A stretch of DNA of 64,000 bases from Epiperipatus broadwayi. Lineage: Eukaryota > Onychophora > Udeonychophora > Euonychophora > Peripatidae. Positions 1 through 11,345 of this stretch are shown one piece after another (the first letter of the stretch is position 1; each line of letters begins with the position of its first letter). The stretch is taken from assembly GCA_028023455.1 (NCBI GenBank), contig JAQFVV010012400.1:13959748-14023747 (forward strand), given 5' to 3'. The notes under the pieces were generated by a model. The model did not search any database. It was not told the DNA's origin and saw only the letters and a list, made by a program, of their open reading frames with translations. The position numbers and the translations under genes are program-made.

Positions 1-429
1 AATTTTTACCAAGATAATTACAACTCATCTACAGAAAACATTGGATTTCCACCAACCAAGAGAACAACTGGATTTAAAAGTGGTTTTAGTACAGTAGATC
101 ATACCCAGGTATTGAGAGAAGTTATAGAAAGGACAAATGAATATGAGTTGTCCATTATGCTTTGGATTTGTAGATTATGAAAAGGCATTTGATTCTATAA
201 ACATTTCTTCAGTGATTAAAGCATTGGATCATCAAGGTATACATCCAGGATATTGTCATATTTTAAAGTATATTTATAAACATGCAATAGCAACAATTAT
301 ATTACATAATGATACTATGAAAGTCAACATTGAGAAGAGTGTAAGGCAGGATGACTCCATATCCCCAAAACTTTTTTCTCTAAAGAAGTGAAAGTGAATG
401 GAGATTATTTAAGTCATTTAGATTTTGCA
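1..429 (+). pseudogene. RTE-clade non-LTR retrotransposon, RT fragment with internal deletion
   Basis: The plus strand encodes the middle of an RTE-type reverse transcriptase. Reading through frameshifts gives 'TKRTTGFKSGFSTVDH', then 'GFVDYEKAFDSI' (RT motif A with its catalytic Asp, about 160-205), then 'SVRQDDSISPKLFS' near 340-380. The latter is motif B, normally RQGD, here with Gly to Asp. At about 380 the frame jumps straight to 'EVKVNGDYLSHLDFA', which lies well downstream in the copy at 19.5-22.1 kb, so a stretch between motifs B and C is missing. Identity rests on close matches to the other RTE copies in this window. The left end runs off the window; the right end is lost at about 430, where unrelated sequence begins. 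The copy is dead. Confidence 0.85.
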
Positions 430-1499
430 CCTTTATTAATCAAAAGATTACAGATTATTTGGGTCTACTTTCCCGTTACAAATTACAAAGCATTTAATTT
501 TATAAATATAACAAATTATTCATTTGATTATAATAGCTATACATCCCGTAACAATTATATCTATATAAGTGTATTCCCAATCATATTTAATATCTATTTG
601 TGCATCGATCAATATGATCTAGCCCCAAATGAGCATCGTAGAAGACCCATGATTACCACACTTTGGACCCTGAAGCAAAGACCCATTTGCTTCATCCAAA
701 TAGGCAGCCATTGAGCATTTCGCCAACTACCACAACAGGCAACGAGGTCCAAGGCCCAGGACCACCAAGCACCAATAACTCTATGCAAGCCCAGTCACAC
801 CAAAACTCATGCACTTCCATGTAATGATCACATAATTAAGCAGAGCAATGTATTTTGCCATGAGTTATACATCGTAATAACATACACAAAACAAAAACCA
901 TAAAAACTTAAAATTTTTCAATACATTATTTGTATTCTTTGTAATAGAATCATCAAGAATGTTCAAAATTAAGATTCTTAACTTGGGCCTCTATTTATCC
1001 CTATCCATTGTATTGCTACAAACACAGGAAAAACTATATCCCATTTGAATTACAACTTTACATTCTATGTAATCAATTTATTTTAGTGAATCATTTACCC
1101 CTTCTAAATCGGTAGGTTTATCCATTATTGCAGTAAATTTTTATCATTTTGATAAATTCTTTAAAGAACCAAGATTCAGTATTAATTTATCTTGAATTAG
1201 TGTCCACGAAGATTTCTATTTACATCAAACGCATTCAAATTCAATAATCAGAAACAATAAATTACATACATACAACATAGTGATTTTCATATTAAAGCTA
1301 TACCCAATGATAACTATTTTAGTCTGAAGGTTTTCTCTAGTCTCCATTATCAATCAAATAACACATTTCAACAATTTAATGTTCTGTAAATCATCATTAC
1401 CATCACTTGTTCTTTTCTTCATTATGATCTCATGACCATTTGCAAAGTTCCTTTTTCATTTTCTATCTGGCCCCTATTAGATGAGTTGTTCAATTTCTT
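430..1499. other. No recognisable gene; possible 3' flank of the Tx1-like element
   Basis: The first half, especially 590-850, is richer in G+C than its surroundings. No frame shows a family I know. It lies between the RTE break at about 430 and the antisense Tx1-like coding remains that begin at about 1500, so it may be the 3' untranslated part of that element. This is inference from position only. Confidence 0.3.
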
Positions 1500-2540
1500 C
1501 CATAACAGGTTCCATTTCGTTTAGTATCCAGTTTTATAATTTAACACCCGCAAGGATTATATTTTGTTTTATTTTAATCCGTGATCAAGTTTGTTCAAAT
1601 AACCACTTTTGGCAGAATTTATTATTATGTTCTTTTATTTCTTGTAACAAGTAAAACATTAATTCAATTGGATCATAATCAATCCCTTTTTCAAATATTA
1701 ACCTATTTCTAATGGACCAAATACTGAAGTTGACAAATGTGGAAAATCTTATCCTTCCAAAATAGCCTTTTTAAATGACTTAATTAGGTGAATACATACA
1801 GTCTCCCTATCAGTAAGGGATGATTTAGTTATATCACAAAACCTTGTCCATGATTCACAATCCTCTAATATATGTATTGCAGTCTCGTCTCGTTTCCTAT
1901 ACGTACAACAGATAGGGTCTACATTATATCTTCGTTGATTATGTAGGTAAGCAAGGCCCCGAGGTTGATCTTGATTAGAAAATCAACAATCTCGGCTCTA
2001 GTTTTAAACTCTTTGTCAACCTTGAGAACCTTAGAATACTGATTGGGAGAATATTATCAATTTTTAGTGAATTAGTATTCATTGGTTCATAAATGTTCCA
2101 GTACTTTATTTTATTTTGAAAAACAGTGGAGGCATTCCTGGTTTTAAAACTATTCAATACCAGAGATACATGTTATTGAATCCAAAGTGTTTTGGGAAGA
2201 GGGTGATTCGTAGGATGAATTTTTCAGGAGGGATTGGTCCTTCCATCTCCGGATTATTCTCAAACAATTTAACAAGAACATTATGCATACTTTGAATTAG
2301 GAAAATCTTGATATCATATAATCCTAAGCCATTTAAATGCCAAGGTTTTTGCAGAATCCTCAGGCTGATAACAGGAGCCTCCCCCCTCCCCAACAATAAC
2401 TTCCTTCATTGGGTTTCGACATTCCTTATAAAGGCTTTCGTCGGTGAAAAACCTGCAAAGAAATACGTAATTTTTGGGAGCATCATTGCATTCATAAGTG
2501 CAATTTTCCTAAATTGGGATAGGTACATCTTGCCTAATGA
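1500..2540 (-). pseudogene. Tx1/L1-like non-LTR retrotransposon, C-terminal remnant (antisense)
   Basis: Minus-strand frames read, in order: 'CNDAPKITYFFAGFSPTK' (about 2490-2435), 'LGRGEAPVISLRILQKPW' then 'HLNGLGLYDIKIF' (about 2395-2300), and a cysteine/histidine cluster 'DPICCTYRKRDETAIHILEDC' (about 1920-1855). This order, thumb and 'IS..L..P...GGL.L.D' block followed by a zinc-binding C..H..C region with an adjacent ET pair, is how L1/Tx1-type ORF2 proteins end. Several frameshifts and stops break it. It faces opposite to the RTE fragments on either side and ends at about 2540, just before an RTE-like stretch, so it was probably inserted into an RTE copy. The clade (Tx1 rather than another L1-like line) is a judgement from memory of the family. 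Confidence 0.55.
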
Positions 2541-2551
2541 TGTCACCAATG

Positions 2552-3087
2552 CTTTAGAGCAGTGGTCTTCAACCCTTGGGCCGCGGACCGGTGCCGGGCC
2601 TCAGGAAAGTTTATACTAACAAAATAATAAGAGTTTAAACTTTTAATTAATATAAACATTTTTTATTTATTTTTTCATCTCATTTTTACCCAATTAAAAA
2701 AAAGAAACAGAACGAAAACAAAATCTAATCAATCATACATAACTTAATTTGTAATTTTAATTATCATAGATGTTTATGGGGAGGGGGGGTAGAATTAAAT
2801 TTTTTATTACTTTTCTAAAAAAAGTCAAAATTTAAAAAAAAAGTTTTTTATTATACAAACTCCATATATATATAATTTCATGTTGTATATTTAACATTGT
2901 TGTTTTGATCAGTTATAACAATTATGCTCATCTAAAGCTAAGCAGTTTACATCTTTAAGAAAATTTATCTATAGACTTCTGCCTGCCAGTCCGCGAAACC
3001 TTATTTTATTTTTGCCGGGCCGCGAAACCTTATCCTTATTTTTACCGGTCTGCAGATGTGAAAAGGTTGAAGACCACTGCTTTAGAG
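2552..3087. mobile_element. hAT-type MITE with perfect 8-bp target duplication
   Basis: The element occupies 2560-3079 (520 bp). It starts with CAGTGGTCTTCAACC and ends with the exact reverse complement, a perfect 15-bp TIR. It is flanked on both sides by the 8-bp repeat CTTTAGAG (2552-2559 and 3080-3087). CAG...CTG ends with an 8-bp duplication are the signature of hAT transposons. Inside the left end is a GC-rich stretch with CCGCGGACCGG. The right end carries two tandem copies of a CCGCGAAACCTTAT unit (about 2992-3055). There is no coding capacity. The host sequence is an RTE fragment, and an uninterrupted paralogue of the site lies at 3300-3350. Confidence 0.92.
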
Positions 3088-4187
3088 CTACAGGAAATGT
3101 TCTGCAAAAAGTATTTTATGGATTAAACTGGAAATCTAAAGAAGTGAAAGTAAATGGAGATTATTTAATTAAGTCATTTAGATTTTGCAGATGATGTAGT
3201 TGTTTTTGCAAATAATGCTTTAGAGCTACAGGAAATCTTGCAGGAGTTATCAGATAAAAGTAGGAAAGTAGGACTAAAGATAAATGATATCTTTCCTAAT
3301 GATGTCACCAATGCTTTAGAGCTACAGGAAATGTTTTGCAAGAAATATTTTATGAATTAAAATGGGAATCCTTCAGGAAGAAGCGAAAGTAAATGGAGAT
3401 TATTTAAGTCCTTTAAATTTTGCAGATGATGCTATAGAGTTACAGGAGACGTTGCAGGAGTTATCAGATGCAAGTAGGAAAGTAGGACTAAAGATAAATG
3501 TTAAAAAGATTAAAGTAATGTTCAATGGATTTTCTCAAAATATGAAAATAAAAATTGATTACGAGTTAGAAGAAGTTAACAGCTACAAATATCTTGGATA
3601 GATTATTAATACAGATAGGAACATAATGGATGAAATTAATCATAGAATTAAACTGGTTGGAGTGGCTTTTGGTAGAAGCAACTTGATACTAAAAGGGAAA
3701 TATGCCTATGTGTTTGAAAAGAAAGGTTTTTAATGAATGTTTTACCAGTTCTTACTTATAGGTCTGAGACTTAGACACTTAATAGAAGAGCAATACAGAG
3801 ACTTCAGACCACTCAAAGAAATATGGGAGATGCATGTTAGGAGTAACAAGAAGAGATCGAAAATGCAAATATGGGTAAGAGAACAAACAGGTGTTATTGA
3901 TCTCGTTAAAAAATTAAAAGACTAGAGTTGGGCTGGACATATTGCTAGAAGAGATGGTAATAGATGGACAATTGAAATCGTAAACTGGATTCTAATAGAT
4001 GGACAATTGAAATTTTACACTAGATTCCAAGAGATTGTAAAAGGCCCAAAAAGAGACCACATGAAATAGATGGATGAAATAAAAGTGCGCAGGTGTGATG
4101 TGGAGAAGAGAAGCTAAAGATGGGAGATGGTTTGAACTTGGAGAGACATCCATCCTGCAATGGTTTGATAATGTTTGATGATGATGA
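3080..4187 (+). pseudogene. RTE-clade retrotransposon, rearranged RT C-terminus with 3' end
   Basis: This is the continuation of the RTE copy after the hAT MITE. 'DFADDVVVFANNALELQE' (about 3180-3235) carries RT motif C (ADD). A second, shorter version 'NFADDAIELQETLQELSD' follows at about 3416-3470, and then 'KVMFNGFSQNMKIKIDYELE', 'EVNSYKYLG' and 'NIMDEINHRIKL' up to about 3655. The motif-C neighbourhood appears three times in partial form between 3080 and 3480, so the copy has internal duplications. After 3730 the C-terminal domain continues in broken frames ('RRAIQRLQTTQ', then 'WAGHIARRDGN'). The 3' end is a run of TGATGATGATGA (about 4177-4187), the same 3' tail as the copies at 16.2 and 52.1 kb. 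It cannot be functional. Confidence 0.85.
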
Positions 4188-4199
4188 TATATATTAAGT

Positions 4200-5868
4200 G
4201 CATAGTTGCATTATACATATAGCAGTTTACACAAACATATAATGTACATTAAGGGTTTTTTTTTTACTTACTATATAAAATAAGTTCTTTGTTCAGAGTT
4301 TACAATGTAATTTTTAGATGGTGTCAAATTTTTCCCCATAGGAAACCATTAGTTTATTTTCTAATTTAAAAAAAAAAAAAACAATACTAAAGAAGTTTGC
4401 CAAGAATGTGATAATTAAATGAGAAAATATACTGTGAACAGAAAAATAACATCACTAAATCAGCTTGCTTAAAAGAAAATCTTAAAAAAAGTATGGGAGG
4501 GGAAAGGTACTTATAAACTTCTTTGCAACAATTTTATAGCAGTTTTTAAAGATTTCTATCGATTGTTTTAAATCAAAAGCTGCTTAAACTAACTCATTTT
4601 AAACATTTGAAGGTTTTTATTTTTTATTCAAATTAAGCAATAAAAAGTTGTTAGTAATATCCCCAAGTTGTAAGAGTTTTAAAGCATAAGACATGTTTAA
4701 ATCAATTTTTATTTCAATTATTTTTAAATTCTCTTCCTCCTCAGTTTACTAATTTATAGATAAGTTTGAGAAATTCTGCAATGAAAAGTAGATTCTAGCA
4801 GATTCCAATCTCATTAGTAATTTCTCATGTTAAAACCATATGATTCATACTATATTAACTTGCAACAGTATTAAAGAATCATTTAAGATACGTCAAATAA
4901 ATAAATTTTAATATATCTATAAATGCTGCAGCCATAATTAAATCAAAGCCTTTCTGTCATAATGCGAATGTTTGAACCTATAGGTGTAAACTTTGTTACT
5001 TTTTTCACTAATTTTTTTGATTAAAACAAAGACTAATAAAGAGGTAATTCGGTATTATCAGCATTTTTAGCATGATAAAAATTTATTCTCATAGACCAGT
5101 GAACTAGTTATTTATAAGATATTTGGAATTCAATGAGCCTTATTTTACAAAAATTATTACCTGGTATGCATTTTTTTTCATATAAAATGACAAACATTTC
5201 AAAAATATTAATGAAAAAATGTCAAATATTAAATTGTCTAGAATAATTTTCACATATTATTTAAATGCAAAGAGATAGCAAATAATAAAAGCTTTAACAA
5301 AATTTACTAGTCTCAATGCATAGCAAGCTGTGCTTTCTCTAAGTTTTGTACATAATTAAAGGTAGAAAATCTGATTCTGACCAAAGTCGATCATATAATT
5401 AAATTGTATTTACCAATGACCTAATAAAAAGCTAATCAATAAAAGTAATACTATGCATTTTTTCTCCAGTTTAATTCAATAAAATCAAAAAAATAATATA
5501 GTTTAAATAAAAAGTTGATTTTATCAAAATAAATTTCAAATTAAAACCATTCACACCAGCAAGGTTATCAAATAAAAACAAACACAAAATGTATATTAAA
5601 TAAAAACTAAAAAAATATTTCTTGCAATAGGTGTTTTAAGCAAAGTAATTCATGACAAATCAAATATAGGTGTGATGCCAAAAGCTAATCCATAAAAAAT
5701 TAAAAAATCATCCATGGCAGAAAGTATATTAATGAATCAGGTCTTCTAAAAACAAAAACAAAAAAATGCAGATATGAAATACAGCCATAAATTTCACACT
5801 TCATCGTTTTTCCATTGTCACTGTATGGATCTATAATAATGATCGAGATAATTTCAACATTTTTATAG
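4200..5868. other. AT-rich spacer, no feature recognised
   Basis: Contains A/T homopolymers (for example at 4259 and 4369) and scattered stops in all frames. I see no gene, TIR or RNA gene. Confidence 0.5.
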
Positions 5869-6457
5869 GGCAAATCTTATATGTTGAATCATTTATTTCA
5901 TCTATTATTAAATGTTGAATGTCTAAAAAATTTTAAACTATTTAAACTTTTCCAAATACAAACAACTGTTAGTAATAACACACAAATAGATAACACAGGT
6001 TAGTATATTGCAAAATGTTTCGAATTTTCAGCTCTATTCCAGTTGTTACTGGCCTAACCAGTGACAATACTAGCACAGAAGTCAAATACCCTTAGATACT
6101 TGAATATCGAATTTTTAAGACATCGCTCTAAAGTCTGTCCTTTGACAGAATAGTTAAGTTTGTTAGAGTGTTGCCTTAAAATTTGATATCTTTTGACAGA
6201 AAAACTGGAGTTGGTTAAAATGTTAATCTTAAAATTCAATATGCAAGAATCTAAAGATGTAAGTTCACCCCCTACACAAATAATGACAAAACGTTATGAA
6301 ATCCTCTAATCCGTTATCCATTTGTGTACTTCTACTGACAGTTGTTATTTGGAGAAGTTTAAAATTTTTTAGACATTCAACACTTAATGGAAGATGATGG
6401 AAATAATCTAACATATTACACATCTAAAATACCATAACCACAAACCTTCAGGCAAAT
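5869..6457 (+). mobile_element. Foldback element, family A long copy
   Basis: Long inverted repeats of about 80-100 bp face each other: the left arm (about 5876-5980, including GTTGAATGTCTAAAAAATTT) pairs imperfectly with the right arm (about 6330-6418, including AAATTTTTTAGACATTCAAC). The right arm is followed by an unpaired tail of about 38 nt (6420-6457) beginning ACATCTAAAATACCATAACC. The 45.04-45.32 kb element has the same arms and a near-identical tail, so both belong to one family. The roughly 350-bp centre holds two related stretches with CTTTGACAGAA-like cores near 6140 and 6190. GGCAAAT occurs at both outer edges (5869-5875 and 6451-6457). This may be the remains of the target duplication, but it is too short to rely on. 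Confidence 0.65.
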
Positions 6458-6459
6458 AA

Positions 6460-8311
6460 TTATCTTCATTTGTTATTTATGCTAAAATGTTGATCAACGA
6501 ATTTTACTGCTATTTAATATGTATAAAGAAGAGTGTCTGTTCCTGTGCATGACTGTGCTTGCTGTCATGAATGATTTCCTTTTGGAATTTCATATTTTAT
6601 GAATCTGCATTTGGCCTCATATCTCTATCTGATATATGGATAAAGAAAATTTCTTAAAATATTTATACTTTTAATTCATAATTTGTACTTGGTTTTATTT
6701 AATAACTTGCTGACAGGCATGGTTTTATATTTGGAATTTCATTTCTTATGGATTTGCATTTTTACATACATTTTATTCCTTTATCAATGTATTTTCTTAT
6801 TAAATATATACTTTTGGGTAAGTAAATTATTTCCATTTTCTTGATTTTATTTAATATACACTTGATACAATGACTTAATAAAAAAATTGTATATATTTTA
6901 TTTTTGAACTTATATTGTCTTGTAGATAGACAAATTTTATCTACATTACAGGAATATCAGTAATTTTATTGCAGTTTTCAAAACAATGTATTAATTTTCA
7001 TTGATAATATTTTTACAAACATATCTTTAGTTTTTTTTTTTTTTAAAAAAAAAAGCTATCTGAAACAAACTACTGCAGCAATACACTGGAAATTGATAGA
7101 ATGGATATTCCTGATAACATCATTGAATTGTATAAGAAAGTATAGTGAAAAATAGACTATTTAAACAAATGATAAAATCAGATTTTCAGTTTTTAATTTA
7201 ATTGCGCAAGAAGGCAATTCTTATAATGAATAATCTTAATTTTCTAGAGATAGTGCTAAATAAAAAGAAAAAAAAAGACAGCTAACAAAATTCATACCCA
7301 TAATCACCTACAATAAAAATACACAACTGCTGCATGGGTATCACTGACTTATCAAAATTGCTTTTGATATAATTGAGATAAATAGTCCAAATAAGCTCTT
7401 AAAGTCTTGATAATGATTATTTCAATTACCTATTTAATATTATACTTACACAGCATCTACACATGTGAAAGACCAAATTTAGATTTGTTGAGAATCTGAT
7501 AGTTTAATCATAATATCATGGTCAAATATTAAGATTGCAGAATAATGAATTAAGTGAAAATATATATATCTTTTTTATTTTCATTCATTTTTATTAAAGT
7601 AAACATCTTCCTGTCTTTTTTTTTGTTACAATATTAAGAGTAGCTTACAATCTTATTAAGCTCAGTTGTTTATATGCAATATCAAACCATAAACTTAAAA
7701 ATATAATTTTAATTAATAAACAGTAAATGCGTTATGTTAAAATACCCATATGCACATGTATATAACTTAAATGTTATATTATAAAATGTTAATAATAAAA
7801 GCAAGTCAAATAAATAGTCATTTTAATGAAATGTACAAAATAATTATTAAGTTAACTAATATCACTAACCAAGACTAAGGTCAAGTCATACCTTAGCAAC
7901 TAAACACAAAGGAAATAAAATTAGAATTCAATTACGCAATTATTAATTATGATACATTCAACAATAATCAAATACAAAATCATGAAATGAAATAGTAATT
8001 TAACACATGCTGATTACCGGAAATTGATTCCACTATAAAAGTAAAATCAACTAATTTCCAAATCAGTTCAATCTTTTACAAATTAATAGTCAGTCACGCA
8101 TATTTATTTTGCTGTGTTCAAATATTGATACATCAGAAAGATGGATCAATAGTTTGGATGAATTTTCCTTATTTATAAAATCTTCATTAACAGAAAATTC
8201 TAATATTCAAATAAAGAGTAAATAAATTACTCTTTAACATCATTAATAATAATTTCAAAAGTGAAGTTATCTTTAATTGATAATTAGAGAAATTCTTAAC
8301 GATATTGTTCT
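6460..8311. other. AT-rich spacer
   Basis: No gene seen. A diverged direct repeat is visible: TTTTGGAATTTCATATTTTA at about 6573 and TTTGGAATTTCATTTCTTAT at about 6729. A T-run meets an A-run at about 7030-7054. Otherwise featureless. Confidence 0.5.
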
Positions 8312-8449
8312 AAACTTAGATTTCAAGTCTTGCGTTGTTAGCAGAGAGGTATCGCAGCCGCCATGCAAGCAAGTAGTTGGTTGCAGACGGTTGTGGGTTC
8401 ACGTCCCGGCCGATACTATGACATGAAAAAAAAAAACTTAGATTTCAAG
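8312..8449 (+). mobile_element. tRNA-derived SINE with A tail and target-site duplication
   Basis: A GC-rich body of about 98 bp (8328-8425) in AT-rich DNA ends in a run of A. Box A-like TAGCAGAGAGG starts at about 8339 and box B-like GGTTCACGTCCC at about 8396, spaced as in a tRNA-type Pol III promoter. The element is flanked by a perfect 16-bp direct repeat, AAACTTAGATTTCAAG (8312-8327 and 8434-8449). Body, A tail and long target duplication together show LINE-driven retroposition. It is too short, and lacks the acceptor-stem pairing, for a functional tRNA gene. Confidence 0.85.
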
Positions 8450-11345
8450 GAAGATAAATATCATCAAACAATTTTATATATCTAAATAAGTTTATTTTAA
8501 GATTTTAAGTTATAAAAAATGCATCATAAGTAAGGACATTTTGTCATAGGATCAAATGCTATTACTGTAACCTAAAGCAGTGTAATTATTTATTCCTACT
8601 GAAATGCTTAATATATATATCATCTATATAAATCAATATAAAACTTCAGTTTACAGTGAGATAATTTAAGGAAAGAAATGTCAACGTCATGCAAGAGGAA
8701 TATTTATGAAACAATGGAATATACCGATTGCTACATCGATGGTTAAGGACCAGAAATAAAAGAACTTTATTCCTAATGAACATTGCTACTCAAATTATGG
8801 AAATGAATAGGACAATATAATAAATTTTAAACATATATCATCTTTGCATATTAACAAACCATAAATATTTAATTTTATTTCTTTTGCCTTTAAAACCTGC
8901 CTAATTTGGAATAATCCATTTTGGAAAATCATTAGACGAAAAATGAGAAAAAATCATTGGGTTAAATTTTTTTTTTTTTAATTGATAAAATTTATGTCTT
9001 CCTTACGCAGTAACTTGACCAGGTTAATAATTAAACTTAATATGAAAATAAGATTTTATTGTTTTTCATATTAAATTCATTCACTTATGACATGACAGAA
9101 TTCTTGTTTATTATTAAATTAATTAATTTATTAATATTTGTTTATTTATTATTCAGTACAAATGACAAACATCCTTGGATGAAAGGTCTTTTCTTTCAAC
9201 AATAGGGACCATACAACAGTGGGAGGTCTTATAAAAATGGAATTCCCTCAAAAGAATTGGATATTATTAAAGTCTTCATTTATAATTATATTAATTTAAA
9301 TTTAGTTAGCTAGTGTTATTATAATCTTTGAAATTATAAAATGTTATTTATTTTTGTAATCTATTAAATATTGTTAGTGTTACGATACATATCTACTATG
9401 GGATATGGGAAGGTATAATTTTAAAATGTATATACTTATAGTAGAAATGTATTTAAACACTTGTAATTAAAAATTTTGTTATATAAAGAGAAATTTAAAA
9501 TGTTTTCAATTAATAAATATTGTTAAATTTATTTTAAATTTATAGAGGTCTCTGATTTATTTAAATTATTTATTTTATTTTCATAATAAAATAAAATTGA
9601 ATACATATACCCACATATACATATTATCCTAACTTTAACTTGGTTGGAATGAATTTTGAAAATCTGTCGAACTTATGTAAAAGTATTATTATTGCTACAG
9701 GATATCAAATGGCCCCTGAAGAGAGGTGAAGATTGGATGAACTGGCCTAAGTTATATCTGTATTGAATGTTTAAATATTAAATTATCATATTTGAAATAG
9801 ATAGAATCTTGGATTTGATTTTTGTCGCATCATTCATGACATCCTATGTGAAGACCCTAGGATCGACTATAGTTAGATGCATTCACCTTCATTCCTTAAG
9901 GGAATATGGACGTTATACAATATTTCTAAAATAGTTTTCATATATAAATTACCACGTAATCATTTTGTAATCCAACAAAAAACTGTTTCAATCATTCTAT
10001 AATTAAAATAAAATTAAATCAAGAAATCCTTTAATTAAAAAAAATAATCTGAAAAAATGTTTTTTACAACTAAGATATCTTTAACAACTGAAAATCTTAA
10101 TAATATATTTTTTATAGTCAATAGCATATCTAATTAAATTAAATTTTAATGTATATCTGTCAAGAGAAAAAATATATAACTTATTAAAATTTAATAATGT
10201 AAATTATTAAAAAAAATACTGATATATTAATAAAAAACGAGGCACTTATGAAATTGTATAAGCCAACAGTGGGCAAACTGAAGCTAAAGAATCATATGCC
10301 ACTCCTAAATTTTTATATTAATAATCTATAAAAATAGAAAATGTATTGACATTGGAATATTTTATTTTGTAAATGCTTTAAAAGTAATAAAAAAAAAAAC
10401 AGATTATTTTCAAAATTTAAATTTCAACCATTTAAATTATATCCAAGTTTAAATTATATCCAAGGGTTATTAAATATTTTATTATCATATTTATAGTTGA
10501 TAACGAATGTTTTAACATTTGATGTCCTGCCTCTCTAAGGAATATTCAAAAATGTATAAAAAGTATATATATATAGCTCATACATATTACAAAGAATTTG
10601 CCAAATCCTGATATAATCATTCAAATGCTTAAAATCAAGCACTTAAAATTTTTAATAAAAAATAAATCAAAATTTAAACAAGATATTTGAACAAACAATA
10701 TTTAGTAATTATAAAAATGATTTACTCTAGATTATAATTATTTTAACTTCAAGTAAATATTTCCAACTAAAATATATAATATATTTTGTATAAATAATCA
10801 AGCGTCAGTGTATGTATATATAATTAAATATGTAAAGCAACACAGAATTATAGACAAGTAACATAGCTCACCATCTTAATTTATTTTAACATCACAATTT
10901 TAATAAGAGTTCCATCTATATCATGAATTAAGATGCATAGAATGTATTTTTAAAAAATCATTTAATCTTTTGCTTTTCAAATTTTGGTGAAATATTTATT
11001 ATTGATTTTATTAAATGCAGAAAATATTCTATAATATTAATAAAAAGTTTGTAATGGTAAAAAAAAAAAAAATACCAACAAACTAAAATCTTTTATTGTG
11101 CATAAATAGCTAAATCAGATCAAAATTATAAGTGGTTTCATTTTTATTTATTTTAAGTAATACTTTTGATCACTAAGACTAAGTTATACATACAAATTTT
11201 AATTTATAGCACTTGTAAAAAAAAAAATCATTTTTTGTCTCTCAAAGTCATGTAAGAACTTTAATTTTATAACAACATAATTTTTCAATTTTTATTTCCA
11301 TAGCTCACATGAAGATGGATAAGAATTTGATCAAATTTTTTCCAG
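8450..11345. other. AT-rich spacer, no gene recognised
   Basis: No ORF above noise. Slightly richer islands occur at 9160-9245 and 9690-9910 without a family I recognise. Short TA runs occur near 10568. A small tandem TTTAAATTATATCCAAG repeat lies at about 10433-10464. Confidence 0.5.

Noticed and set aside
8328-8425. Functional tRNA gene
   Set aside because: A/B boxes are present but the acceptor stem does not pair, and an A tail with target duplication shows a SINE.
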